From Rhodamnia argentea (Eukaryota > Streptophyta > Magnoliopsida > Myrtales > Myrtaceae): 64,000 nucleotides of DNA. The translations under genes were made by a program, and so were the position numbers. The notes under the pieces are model-generated. The model was given only the letters and a program-made list of their open reading frames with translations, was not told the DNA's origin and made no database searches. The stretch covers positions 24,848,178-24,912,177 of the forward strand of contig NC_063158.1 of NCBI RefSeq assembly GCF_020921035.1, read 5' to 3'. The stretch's first letter is position 1; each line of letters opens with the position of its first letter. Shown here piece after piece: positions 49,273 through 59,278 of this stretch.

Positions 49273-50469
49273 ATGGAAAACTCGCGCTGCGTTGCATGGC
49301 TTTCACGAGTTTGGACTCAGTTGACTGGCCCGTCCCCTACTCGAGGGGACGGTGGTTTCGAAAGCCTACCTGATGAGGTCGTGACCGATATCCTCAGCCG
49401 CCTACAAGCCGATCAAGTGGTTAAATTGCGAAGCGTGTGTAGAAGATGGTGTGCCTTAACTGCTGCTCCTAATTTTGCCCAACGCCATCTCGAGAAAGCC
49501 GCTCCATTGATTGTCTTCCAAGCATTTTATTGGACGTATCATCGGCGTGACGGGTTCCATTTGTTCTATGTCGACACCTGCTCCAAGAGAAAGAAGAAGC
49601 TAATTGGCAAGATAAGCTCCACGAGAATTCTACACATGTCATCGACGACCCAGAGACATCTTAAACTTTGTGGTTCCTGCAACGGTTTGCTTATATTCCA
49701 GCGTGGTACTCCTGATAAATACGATTTCGAGAAGGTGGCTCCCTTTACTTATTACATCTGCAACCCTATCATACAAGAGCTAATCACCGTGAGAGCAGGA
49801 GGCAAGGTCTTTGGCTTCTTTTTCCACTCTCTTGCAAATGAGTATCAACTGCTTAGATTCAATCAATCTAGCGATGATCAGTTTCGATTTGGTATAGGCA
49901 GCTTAGGGCCAATGATGTGGAGGGAAGTAGGGCCGTTTCCGTATCGCCCTCGTGAACTAAACGCTCCTCCGGTCGTTAATGGATGTCTCCACTGGATGGC
50001 GATCGGACCGTGCTCACATTCCATCATGCTTTTCAGAATAGAGGATGGCGAGTTTCGTTTCATGCCTCATCCGGGCAAATTGAATCAATCATGTGAGGGA
50101 CATGAAAACATGCACTTGTTGTCGTCGAAGGGTCGGTTATACGCCTACCGGACGTACGCCAAAGTCTTGGGCATATGGGTTTTGGAGGATGCTGCGAGCT
50201 GGCGCTGGGTTAAAAAGTTCAACGTCCATCTTGAACGGGATCTCAAGCAGTTTCCTAGGAGCTATCAGGGATTTTTCGAAACGAAGCTTTGGGATGTATG
50301 GAATGATCAATTGTTGTTGATGTTGCCTGGAAAGGGTTTGTTGAGGTATCAACGGCAATCGAAACGAATCATGAAAGTTCAATCTGGACGTCTGAAGAAG
50401 GGTTTTAAAATGATCAGTGCCGAGTATACGGGGAGCCTCGTGTCATTGAGCGGCTACTGTGAAAGGTAA
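49273..50469 (+). CDS. F-box protein
   Basis: A single open frame of 398 aa starts MENSRCVAWLSRV. Residues about 28-70 form the F-box: FESLPDEVVTDILSRLQADQ, then VKLRSVCRRWCALTAAPNF. This is the Skp1-binding module of SCF ubiquitin ligases. The rest resembles the plant F-box-associated region (LKLCGSCNGLLIF; YYICNPIIQELI; NGCLHWMAI; WVLEDAASWRWVKKF), which provides substrate recognition. The substrate is unknown. No Kelch or LRR repeats are evident. An alternative start at 49182 lies in another frame and is not favoured. A decayed partial copy of the second half lies 7.9 kb downstream. Confidence 0.88.
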   Translation: MENSRCVAWLSRVWTQLTGPSPTRGDGGFESLPDEVVTDILSRLQADQVVKLRSVCRRWCALTAAPNFAQRHLEKAAPLIVFQAFYWTYHRRDGFHLFYVDTCSKRKKKLIGKISSTRILHMSSTTQRHLKLCGSCNGLLIFQRGTPDKYDFEKVAPFTYYICNPIIQELITVRAGGKVFGFFFHSLANEYQLLRFNQSSDDQFRFGIGSLGPMMWREVGPFPYRPRELNAPPVVNGCLHWMAIGPCSHSIMLFRIEDGEFRFMPHPGKLNQSCEGHENMHLLSSKGRLYAYRTYAKVLGIWVLEDAASWRWVKKFNVHLERDLKQFPRSYQGFFETKLWDVWNDQLLLMLPGKGLLRYQRQSKRIMKVQSGRLKKGFKMISAEYTGSLVSLSGYCER

Positions 50470-51459
50470 GGAATGTACATGATTGACTGGTCAACGAGGA
50501 TCAAACTAATTGCAGTCTTTATTAGATGATCATGTTTTATTTATCCTGCTGGACGAGTTGGGATTTGACACTATCTTATTAGCTGTGATTATGTTTGCTT
50601 TATGGCCTTTCTCATTTGCATATTAATCTAAACCATTTGAGCTATTTTCCCATATGTGACAAGTGATGTCAACTAGTTGAGCTGTTTTGTGGTATTCATG
50701 GAAAGCTTCTAATTCGGATTTGTTTGTCCTGTAAGGTTTTATCATTTATAGACCGGTTTTATGCGAATGTATTCCTTTCACTCTCATGGTCACGTTTCTT
50801 CTTCCTATTTCTTCCACTACCACTTGCCCTTCTCTATTTTTAATAGCACTAATTAACATGGGTCTTGCTATTTGGAAGTGGACGGTCAAATGCCGGCCAC
50901 AAATGCTGTTGTGGCTGGCTATTAACATCTTGAGTTTTGTCATTTGAGACCATTGGGCATCTTCGGATATTTCCTTATATACAAAAAGCAAAAGCCCTTG
51001 CATAAGGGATCCGGATCCGATTTGGATCGCCTAATATTGAGATTTCCATGACATGCGTGACATTACTCAAATCATGCCGTCCAAATGAAAATAGACGGCC
51101 TAATTTGAGCCACGTTATGTGTTGAAAAGAAAAGAAAAAATGTGGGTGGGAATTTTTTTGAGGTTTGAAAAATTTTGAATCCCAAACGTGGCTCCATCCG
51201 GATCACCTAACATTGGAATTTCTGTGACATGCGTAACATTACTCAAATCAATCCTGTATTTCAAGCCGCGCGCAAACTCTCAAAACAAAGCCCAAAACGT
51301 AACCAACGAACGCTAAGCTCACTTACCGCCATTAGCTGCTACCAAAACCTTTAGCGGCCGCCGCCGTGCACATTGTCGCGATGGCGGTCATTGCTGGGTG
51401 ATGAAATAGGCGATGGTTTGCGGAGAAATTGAAAATTTTAAGTGGGGCAATTTGGTATT
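50470..51459. other. F-box 3' flank with an inserted or retained block
   Basis: About 50720-50765 matches sequence after the decayed copy (58390-58435), and the match resumes at 51460. The intervening roughly 690 bp is absent there. That block contains direct repeats: 'gatttccatgacatgcgtgacattactcaaatca' at about 51039 and a near-identical phrase at about 51218. Confidence 0.55.
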
Positions 51460-52040
51460 TTTCAGTGATGAGATTTAGTTAGAAAATGATAAGTAGTTTC
51501 AAAAGCAAAGGAAGATAAGTGGTCATGAGATGGAAAAACGAGGATGGCTTTTATCGGCAGTTTCCCTTTCCACCAAAAGCATTTGATGCTACATAAAAGT
51601 ATATTCAAGGTAATATTTGCATACCTACTGATGCGGAACAAGGCTAGAGATGCACGAGTTCAGGCGCAAAATAGCGAAGAATGAAGCGAAATCAAAACGC
51701 ACGAGACAAAAAACCCAAAACAAGAAAAACCACGGAAAGAGATAGGGAGGGGTTTCACTATTTTAAAAAAAAAGGGAAAGGGTTAGAATGTGGAGGCAAA
51801 GGTTACAATATATTATTCAACATATCCCTTTTATAACCGCATTGTATAAAAATCCTAAAACAAAAGTGCACGATCTAAAATATCATCACCACTAATTTAA
51901 AAGCCATAAACTCAACATTAATAAATAGAATTGAAATACGCAAAATCTCAAACTATGTACGTATTTTTTTTCCTTTTTTCTAACAAGGGAAAACCAATAA
52001 GGTTTGTGCTCGGTCGGTAAGGAATGTATAAACGTACAGC
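51460..52040. repeat. Segmental duplicate, shared with 58436-58720
   Basis: 'gatttagttagaaaatgataag', 'ggtcatgagatggaaaaacgaggatggc', 'cagtttccctttc', 'aaaagcatttgatgctac' and 'aacaagggaaaaccaataaggtttgt' occur in the same order at 58436-58700. This marks the extent of the F-box duplication. Confidence 0.7.
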
Positions 52041-52339
52041 CGTAAACAACCAAGCAAGTCGTCTGAAATCGGTGGAAGAGGCCTATAAATACACGTCTCG
52101 TGTACTAGTTTGTGTGTATAGAAATTACGTCTAAAGGCCTATAAATAACTAATATTTTTTTGAGATTTCTGGATTTAGTTGTAATAATAAGAATGACAAG
52201 AACAGTAACAATGATAATAATAATAATAATAATCACTCCAGCGAGAATTATAGAGAAAATACATGGCGGTGCCTTGACGGTATCTACTATCTAGGGTGGC
52301 TTAATTAATAACTAGAGTTGTCGAGAGACTAAATCGAGA

Positions 52340-53040
52340 GACATGCCACATGGCTCATCTAGATTGGTCCGCAATTAAAATACTTTTCTTGGTAATTTAA
52401 AGTTAAGCACAAATTTGTCCTCGAACAGAATTGATTATGTGTCTCAACGGCCCATATAAGCTTTTCTTCTTCGGCCCCAACCAACCCATGTAGGCCCTCT
52501 TGGGCCGGCCCAGAACTGATATTTTTGCCGAAAATATGTATATCTATATGCGCATGCGCGTACATAAAGAAGTTCTAAAATTTATCACAAAAGTACAATT
52601 AAGTCCCTAAAACTTGTACAAAAATGTAATCAAGTCCTAAGACTTATCAAGTTGATGAAATCAAGTCCCTCTGTTAGCTTTGTCTAATCTGATTAACTAA
52701 AAATACTTACCTGCCTTGTTTAATCATTTCTCTCTCCTAGGTGGCATTTGCTTAAGTGACTTGGTCCACATATGCAAAACCGCACCATTTTGTATTTACT
52801 TCTCCAAAAACGGCATCGTCTCCGTCGTAACCGAATTGAACGTCTAACTGAGTTTGTCCCAAATCGTTTGAACCTAAATTAGACCTCATCACCGAATTGA
52901 ACGCTGTCCTTGAGAACCACGGCGGTAAAAGGTTTTTCCAGATGGCTCTTCTGGACTGGTTCGCAATTATAATGCTTTTCTTCATATTTTAAGCAAACAG
53001 AATTGATCATGTGTCTTAACGCCCCAAAGTACACAAAGCA
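52340..53040. repeat. Direct repeat pair flanking MITE-like sequence
   Basis: 'ccacatggctcatctagattggtccgcaattaaaatacttttctt' (about 52348) recurs as 'ccagatggctcttctggactggttcgcaattataatgcttttctt' (about 52938). Both continue into 'cagaattgattatgtgtctcaacg'. The stretch between (52570-52700) carries 'caagtcccta' words of a MITE type. An (AAT)n run lies at 52213-52233, just upstream. Confidence 0.6.
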
Positions 53041-54500
53041 TACAGGTTTTCCTCACCTTCTGGCACTCATGTGCTTAATTGCATGGCAACGATACCGATC
53101 CGAAAATGTGATTCTAATTAGAATTGATTTTTTTCTAATTATGTTCCCTGGATGAGTTTTAGATAATCGAAATGTGTTTGGTAACTGCACAAAATTTCTA
53201 TTTTAGGTCGAGGAAAAGTTATGAGAGAACTAAAAAAGAAAGCAACATATGGGACTTCACACTGTTTTTGTATTTATGAAAAGTGATTCTTTTTTTTCAG
53301 AATCAACTTTTTTCTTATTCTTGTTTTTGCTCCAAAATTGTTTCCGGAAACAAAATCAGAATCGGAACAGTTTACGTTACTAAATATGTTTCTCATCATT
53401 TTTTGTTTCAGAGAACAAAATCACAGAATCAGAATAGTTGCCATGCAGAAAGGAAGACTCAACAGATGCTGATCGAAGGAAAAAGTGCAGTAGAAATCTT
53501 AAAACATTCATTCAGGCCAAATCCATTTGTATCTCATTGTCAAACATTTCTTTTGTTTGGTCCAAATTGTCATACAATTATTCAAGCCAAACCCACTAGA
53601 TTTTCACCATAGCAGAAGAGACTTCCTGTCTGCAAATGGACTCAAACGAATTGATCTAGCTTGGCCCTTATAAATGCAAATTCCTTATCTGTTGAACTGA
53701 CGACAAGTATCAGAGGAATTGTCGATTTAGTGTTATATATGAAGTTCTTATCTTATGAAATCTTGTGTGGGTACATAGTCCAAATCAGACGAACCTAAAT
53801 TCACAGTATGCTTCTGTTCATAGGAAGGAAGACAAAATGCATGTACAAAGTCAAAGAGAACTGATCTCCATGATACTTGAATCTTCCTAACCTTTCGAAA
53901 TCTCATGTTGGGAGGTGCACTCTGATCTTTTGAAGGTAAATCAGTTCCCTGCTACCAGTCAGTTTCTGGTCTAAGCGACACTACTGTCCGGACGAAGCTA
54001 AAATTTGTGGTTTTGTTGCACGATGATTCAGGATTCATACCAAGACAGCGGTGATCGTTTGGCAAAATTACCTGTGCATCATATTTCATTCCATGGTACA
54101 AAGTAAACACGACACAGCACTTGACATAATAACATCAATACTCCAAACAACAGCACTATACTTTCACAGATAGCATAGCAAGGAAGTCCTGCAAATTGTC
54201 TAGGATAGGCATGGAACAATTCCTGCTCTGAAAAACACAAGCTCAGTCACAAACTTTGTCAACTCAAAAAGTTGAGTCGGAAGACCGAATGAAACTGAGA
54301 ACCAATTCTTCTCAACAGGGATAGCATAACCGGTAGAACACAGCATACTTCTCACTCTTCACGTGTTCAGAAACATTATTACTGTGGTTGTTTTACAGAG
54401 TAACAAGCAAACCCTGCATATCTTCTGCTTTTATAGAATTTCAGCCACTGTAGATTCACATATAAGGTACTCAGAGAACTGACATGGTATGGCATCCTCA
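53041..54500. other. Intergenic and 3' region of the ankyrin gene
   Basis: The 53283-53612 frame contains 'gtttccggaaacaaaatcagaat'-type inverted words and looks like repeat, not gene. The remainder up to 54500 may include the 3' UTR of the minus-strand ankyrin gene. No other feature is supported. Confidence 0.35.
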
Positions 54501-55996
54501 TCAGACGCGGTCTGGGCGCATGACCACGGAGGCGGAAGATCCTCTCCTTGCGACCAATTTCCTGACGTGGCGTATCGCCTTCAGTGTCAGGCGTATTGTG
54601 TGCCCCAGCCCCAGGAGAAGCAGCACCATCAGACCAATCCACGCTGATATTCCAAGTACGAGTATGTAGGCGTGCGAATTCCGTGGGTCACCGGGCACAA
54701 TGGCTGGTATTGAGAGAGAATAGGTGAGCGCTGTGGATATGATAGCGATCCAAATGATCACCATCAGAACCCACATGAAGAACCTACGCTTCAAAGGGAG
54801 GCCGCTCACTAGTAATAGGATGATGCTGAGGGATGCAAGAAAGCCTGTTGTGTTAACCGCCATGAAAACGAAGTACCCTGACGGATTATTGCTGGCCATG
54901 ATGGAAAATCCTGCTTCGTGTGAATTTGTCAGATTGTCTTTTGGGTTGGTGTCTTGCCAAAAACCACCTGGAGGGTTGACACCAACTTGGAATGCCATTG
55001 TTGCAGTTAAAGATGCTACAACCATCAGTGCATTCTTCTTCCTATCGAGCCAATCATATTGCTTATGGAGATTCTCCTTCCAACCTTTTTGCTGCACGGG
55101 AAATGATATATTCTGATCATTAGCATTCGGGCGTGAGGCCCTCAGCATCCCGGGTTCGATTTCACTCCTAGAGATATGCGTTCCAGGTTCTCCATTCTGT
55201 GCTAAAAGCTTATGTGCCGTGAGACCATCCGCTTCCCGAGAGTTAACTTCTGCTGTGGTACAAGACGTCAAGAAACTTACTATCTGCATAACAGGTGAAT
55301 GAATGGATATGTCAAAGGACTATGGGAAGGTCAACACGAGATTAAACCGATGGGCTGGTGGAGATCGGAAATTGAAGACTATAATAGGTGCTTTATATTA
55401 TAAAGATAGACTCGCGCACTTCTACTTACCTCAGTTTGCCTATCTGCAGCAGCAAGGTGCAGTACGGTGTCGCCATCGTCGTTCTTCAAATTAACGAACT
55501 CATCATCTCCAACAGACTCCACCAAAAGCTTCAGAGCTTCCACATTATTATGCTTCACGCATAAATGCAGTATAGTCTCACCATGTTCCATCCTCTGACG
55601 AGCTGCATCGGGACGCTCTCGAACCAGTTCCTTTAGAGCATCGACTCGGCCTTTAACCGCTGCAATGTGAAGAGGGTTCCTACCATATTTGTCACGAGCA
55701 TAGCATACATCGGCATTAACAGTCAACAATTTCTTCACTACTCCAAGGTGACCTTTAGCTGTCGCGAGGTGCAGGGGCGAAAACTTCTGAGAATCCAGCT
55801 CTCCTGCGAGCTCGGGCTTTCGATCCAGAATCTCGCCGACAAATTTCTCATGACCAAGCATTGCTGCTACATGGAGTGGAGTCTCATTGTAAGACCACAC
55901 CAGACATCTGTCGAGAATCAGCGGATCGTCTCTGAGCAGATCGAGCAAAGAAGCTGCATCTCCTTCTGCTGCTGCTTTGTAAAGCCTCCTGTCCAT
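54501..55996 (-). CDS. Ankyrin-repeat membrane protein with PGG domain (BDA1/ITN1-like)
   Basis: Two exons (55996-55430 and 55283-54501) joined by a 146-bp GT-AG intron encode 449 aa. Residues 1-200 hold about five ankyrin repeats (ETPLHVAAMLGHEKFV, FSPLHLATAKGHLGVV, RNPLHIAAVKGRVDAL, ETILHLCVKHNNVEAL, DTVLHLAAADRQTEIV). The C-terminal half carries the PGG domain: KNALMVVASLTATMAFQVG at about 271, with PPGGFW at about 293-298. Three further hydrophobic segments follow (YFVFMAVNTTGFLASL; MWVLMVIIWIAIIS; YILVLGISAWIGLMVLLLL). Such proteins are plant plasma-membrane proteins linked to immunity (BDA1, ACD6) or salt response (ITN1); a defence role here is inference. The start MDRRLYKAAAEGDA is chosen because ankyrin homology begins there. 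Confidence 0.92.
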
Positions 55997-56147
55997 CGTT
56001 GCTCCTCAAGCTCCGTAACGAATCCGGGGTGGGGTTCACAATTGCATCTCCTTCAGCTGCTGCTTTGAACATCAACATCCTTCCAGGAACCTTCGTGGGG
56101 AATTCTTCAAGATTCGCTGCGCAGGTCATCGGTCCAGCTAAAAGCAA
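55884..56147 (-). other. Upstream frame carrying a duplicated ankyrin start, overlapping the main ATG
   Basis: Immediately upstream of the ankyrin gene, a minus-strand frame includes MLMFKAAAEGDA, a close copy of the gene's own RLYKAAAEGDA. The two copies are about 95 bp apart. The frame is out of register with the main one and continues past the main ATG before stopping at 55884. If transcribed it would be an overlapping upstream ORF, or a remnant of a tandem ankyrin copy. Whether the mRNA leader reaches this far is unknown. Confidence 0.5.
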
Positions 56148-56380
56148 AAACGTGTGGGGACACGTCCATTCTTAGTGAGAAATCTGAGCCTTTCGTACTC
56201 CCCAGTCCCCACGATGGTAAAGCCACATCCCATCACCCTTTTTCCTTTTAGGGTATACAGAAATTAATAGCTTGCACTCCGTCATATAAAATTCATATAA
56301 AAAAGAAAAGATATGTTGACCTAGTTTTTACTTGGGGTACTATCTTTAAAAAAAAAAAAAAATTACACTTCATTGGATTG

Positions 56381-56809
56381 TTAACAACTTAACATGTTGA
56401 TGGTTTTTATTACATGGCTGTCTCGAAGCACACATGTCACATGTTCAATAGTAAATGAGTAATAAAACCCCCAAAAAAGAAAACGATTTTGGACAATTTT
56501 CGCTTTGCGTTGGCGCTGTTCCAATTTTCGCTTCATTAGTCGCTTAATGTACTTGGTCGTGTCCGTCAAGTTGGCTTGCAAAAGCTTGAGCCCGATCAAC
56601 CCTAGTTGCTCAAGATCCGCCTCGTGGCTCTTCGGGTCTGACCCAAGAGAATTCACGCAAAAATCGAAGCTATAGTCTGGATGGCTGTCGGCAAGCTTCT
56701 TGCAGGTGTCCTTAACAATGTCCTTTGCAGATTGGACATGGTGGAAGATGAGGAAAAGGATCAAGAAGAGGCAAGAGATCGAGAATGCACGATTCATTAT
56801 TCTTACCAT
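56381..56809 (-). pseudogene. Truncated pectin methylesterase/invertase inhibitor (PMEI) gene
   Basis: The 142-codon frame begins with a signal peptide (SISCLFLILFLIFHHVQS) and then the N-terminal part of the PMEI fold: IVKDTCKKLADSHPDYSFDF, CVNSLGSDPKSHEADLEQLG, LIGLKLLQANLTDTTKYIKR. Cys36 and Cys51 are the first conserved disulphide pair. After about residue 94 similarity ends abruptly. The second disulphide pair and helices 3-6 of the four-helix bundle are absent, replaced by unrelated sequence (RQRKAKIVQNRF...). Full-length members are about 170-200 aa. I find no remainder in the next kilobase, so this is a 5' fragment or pseudogene. It could still make a secreted short peptide. Confidence 0.8.
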
Positions 56810-57879
56810 GAAGATGGGAATTTTTCACGAAGTTCTTCTATGAAGACGGCTATTTGTACCTAATTATCAAAGGACATGTTATGTTGTATACTGACGAAAG
56901 TTCATTTATTATATATGATTGATCAAATTGGATTTGGTTCTTCCATATATTCACATTCATATTGCCTTATTTAATTGCGAGATGATTTGGATATCTGGTA
57001 ATTATGGCAGCGCATTTAAGTTTAATTTAGAATACTGTTTGGCTCTTGCTCCAATGAACAAAAGACTCCTTTATTTAGGTTTTCCAAGTTTCTTCTTCCC
57101 CTCAAAATTTTATAAGTGCAATTAATGCCTTCCAAAATTTCATGACCGATGAAATTGCAAATGTAAAGAAGAGTGGGAAATGCAAGTGTTGCCATGCACG
57201 CCCTTAGGCTCTGTTTGTTTCACGAAAAATGAAGTGTTTTCGGAAAATATTTTCCACGAAATCATTTTTTAGGAAAATGATGATATTTTTCGATGTTTGT
57301 ATGAAATATGAAAACGAACTGGAAAATATTTTCCACCATATAATAAGGAAAGTATTTTCCGTCGCACATAATTTTTATTTTTTAATTATTTTCCTTTATT
57401 TTCATTTTTTATTTATTTTTTAAATTCCGAAAAATATTATTTATTATTATTTTTCTCTTTTGTGTTTTTTCTTTTCTACTTCTTCCTTCCTCCGCCTGTG
57501 GCTCCTTCCTCTGCCACTCCTTCCTCCTTCCTCAGCGAGGCCATCGATCATGACGCAGGCCGGGGAGCTCGAGGCTAGGCCTTGCTCAAAGCAACTTGGT
57601 ACAGTTCAATACGTCGGACTTGATGCCCGGGTTGCACGTCGACTCGAGCTCCTCGAAGCACGTGGTGACGCTAGAGCTTGCGTGCGAAGTCTAGGGCAAG
57701 CCCCAGTCGAAGACCGACTGGGAGAGCATCCCCGATTTTGGCAAAGGCAGCTACGGGGTCTTTGCCGCTGCCTCAAGGTTCGGCGGCAGATCGGGCAAGG
57801 ACACGAGCGTTGAGCGCAATATGAAAGAGAAGATGACAGTCGTCTGAGTCGTTTGGGGGCTGGGCAAGCATTGAAATTA
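56810..57879. other. Intergenic with MITE end and a GC-rich gene-like fragment
   Basis: At 57208 'ggctctgtttgtttcacgaa' matches the termini of the 29416-30039 element, and AT-rich 'ggaaaatattttcc' words follow. 57520-57830 is GC-rich and open (117 codons from 57460). Another frame reads FNTSDLMPGLHVDSSSSKHV, then WESIPDFGKGSYG, with a stop between. I recognise no family with confidence. It may be a captured fragment of a host gene. Confidence 0.4.
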
Positions 57880-58440
57880 CTTGTCCGTCGGTCGTAAATG
57901 GATGTCTACACTGGATGGCCATCGGGAAGAATTGCATATCGCCACCGTGTTCACATTTCATCATGGCTTTCAGCATAGACGATGGCGAGTTTCGTTTCAA
58001 ATGCCTCGTTCGGGAAAGTTTGAATCAATCATGTGAGGGACATGAAAATGTGCATTTATTGTTGTCGAAGGGTCGGTTATATGCCTACCGTATGCACGCT
58101 AAAGGCTTGGGTATATATGGCTTTTGGAGGATGCTGCGAACTGGGGTTGGGTTAAAAAGTCTAACGTCCATCTTGAACGGGATCTCAAGCAGTTTCCGAT
58201 CGATGATATGAGCTATCAGGGATTTTTCAAGATGAAGCTTTGGGACGTGCGAGTTGATCAATTTCAAAACGAATGGAAAGTCCAGAAATCATCAGTCCAT
58301 CATTCTGAAAATTTTGGAGCAACGCGCAATTCGCAAGAAGGTTATGGAATCTGAAGCTATAGTACTCATTGAAAACTTTTACTTTTGATTCGTTTGTCAT
58401 GTACAGTTTTATCATTTTATAGACTGGCTTTAGCATTGAG
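57880..58440 (+). pseudogene. Decayed partial copy of the F-box gene
   Basis: The sequence aligns with 49965-50310 of the intact gene, then with its 3' flank. NGCLHW, MAIGKNCISPPCSHFIMAFS, DDGEFRF, LNQSCEGHENVHLLLSKGRL and YAYRMHAKGLG are preserved. The frame shifts after GLGIYG (an extra base in tatatatggctttt) and the last 70 codons are lost. The F-box domain itself is absent, so the copy cannot bind Skp1. It shares downstream flank with the parent, which indicates segmental duplication. Confidence 0.85.
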
Positions 58441-58720
58441 ATTTAGTTAGAAAATACAAAGGAAGATAAGTGTCATGAGATGAAAAGACGAGGATGGTTT
58501 CTATAGACAGTTTCCCTTTCTACTAGATGTGTGATAAAATTTGTCTAACTCTAGAGACCACCAAAAGCATTTGATGCTACACGACAGTTTATTCATGGTT
58601 ATATCTGCATACCTTTTAACGAATGGAATTAAGAAATATGCAAGCGTAATATTATTTTTTTCCCTTTTTTTTCCTAACAAGGGAAAACCAACGAGGTTTG
58701 TAGTCGGGCCGGTAAGGACA
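58441..58720. repeat. Duplicated F-box 3' flank (copy of 51460-52030)
   Basis: See 51460-52040. This copy carries a short extra segment near 58525-58560 ('gtgtgataaaatttgtctaactc') and lacks the roughly 690-bp block present in the parent flank. Confidence 0.7.
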
Positions 58721-59278
58721 AGAGTCCGTGAAGAAGGATGATAGTATATTATATAACTTATGGAGAAAAATCATGGCTTGGATCCGAAAGATTACAAAGT
58801 TGTTGCAATAGATGAGGACATGGAAAGTTCTTTATACAATCAATTAATTTTTAAAAAGAAAGTAAGAAAAGTGTAGCCATATTAAAGCTTTGCGGAAACT
58901 GGCAAATGAAAAAGAAATAAGGAACAAACGAGAAAAAGAAACAATAGACAAATTCATAAACTGCACGTGTATCGTGGCCTTTCAAACTCTAAGGGTGATT
59001 GGCCCAAAAAAAAAAAAAAAAACTCTAAGGGCATGCATGATAACACTTCTGAAAGTGAATTTCTGCTCCGGAGGTACTTTCATAGCAGAAATCCATTCGG
59101 TAATGTAACTTTTGAAGCAAAAGTTTGTTTCGTAAAAATTTTTACTTTTCAATGAAATTTTTACTTCTGAAGTGAACTTTCACTTCTCAAGTTATTTTTT
59201 CCCAAATTTGAGAAGTTAAAAAAAAATTGATTCTCAACTCAAGAACTAATTCTTATACAAAAAAAAAAAATCAAGAAG
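58721..59278. other. Spacer before the LTR element
   Basis: 'acttctgaaagtgaatttctgctccgga' and 'ttcacttctcaagttattttt' (59040-59210) form inverted AT-rich words suggestive of a short MITE. No gene is seen. Confidence 0.35.

Noticed and set aside
53110..53612. 109-codon plus-strand frame as a gene
   Set aside because: It contains inverted 'gtttccggaaac'/'caaaatcagaatc' words typical of a small transposon and no protein family signal.
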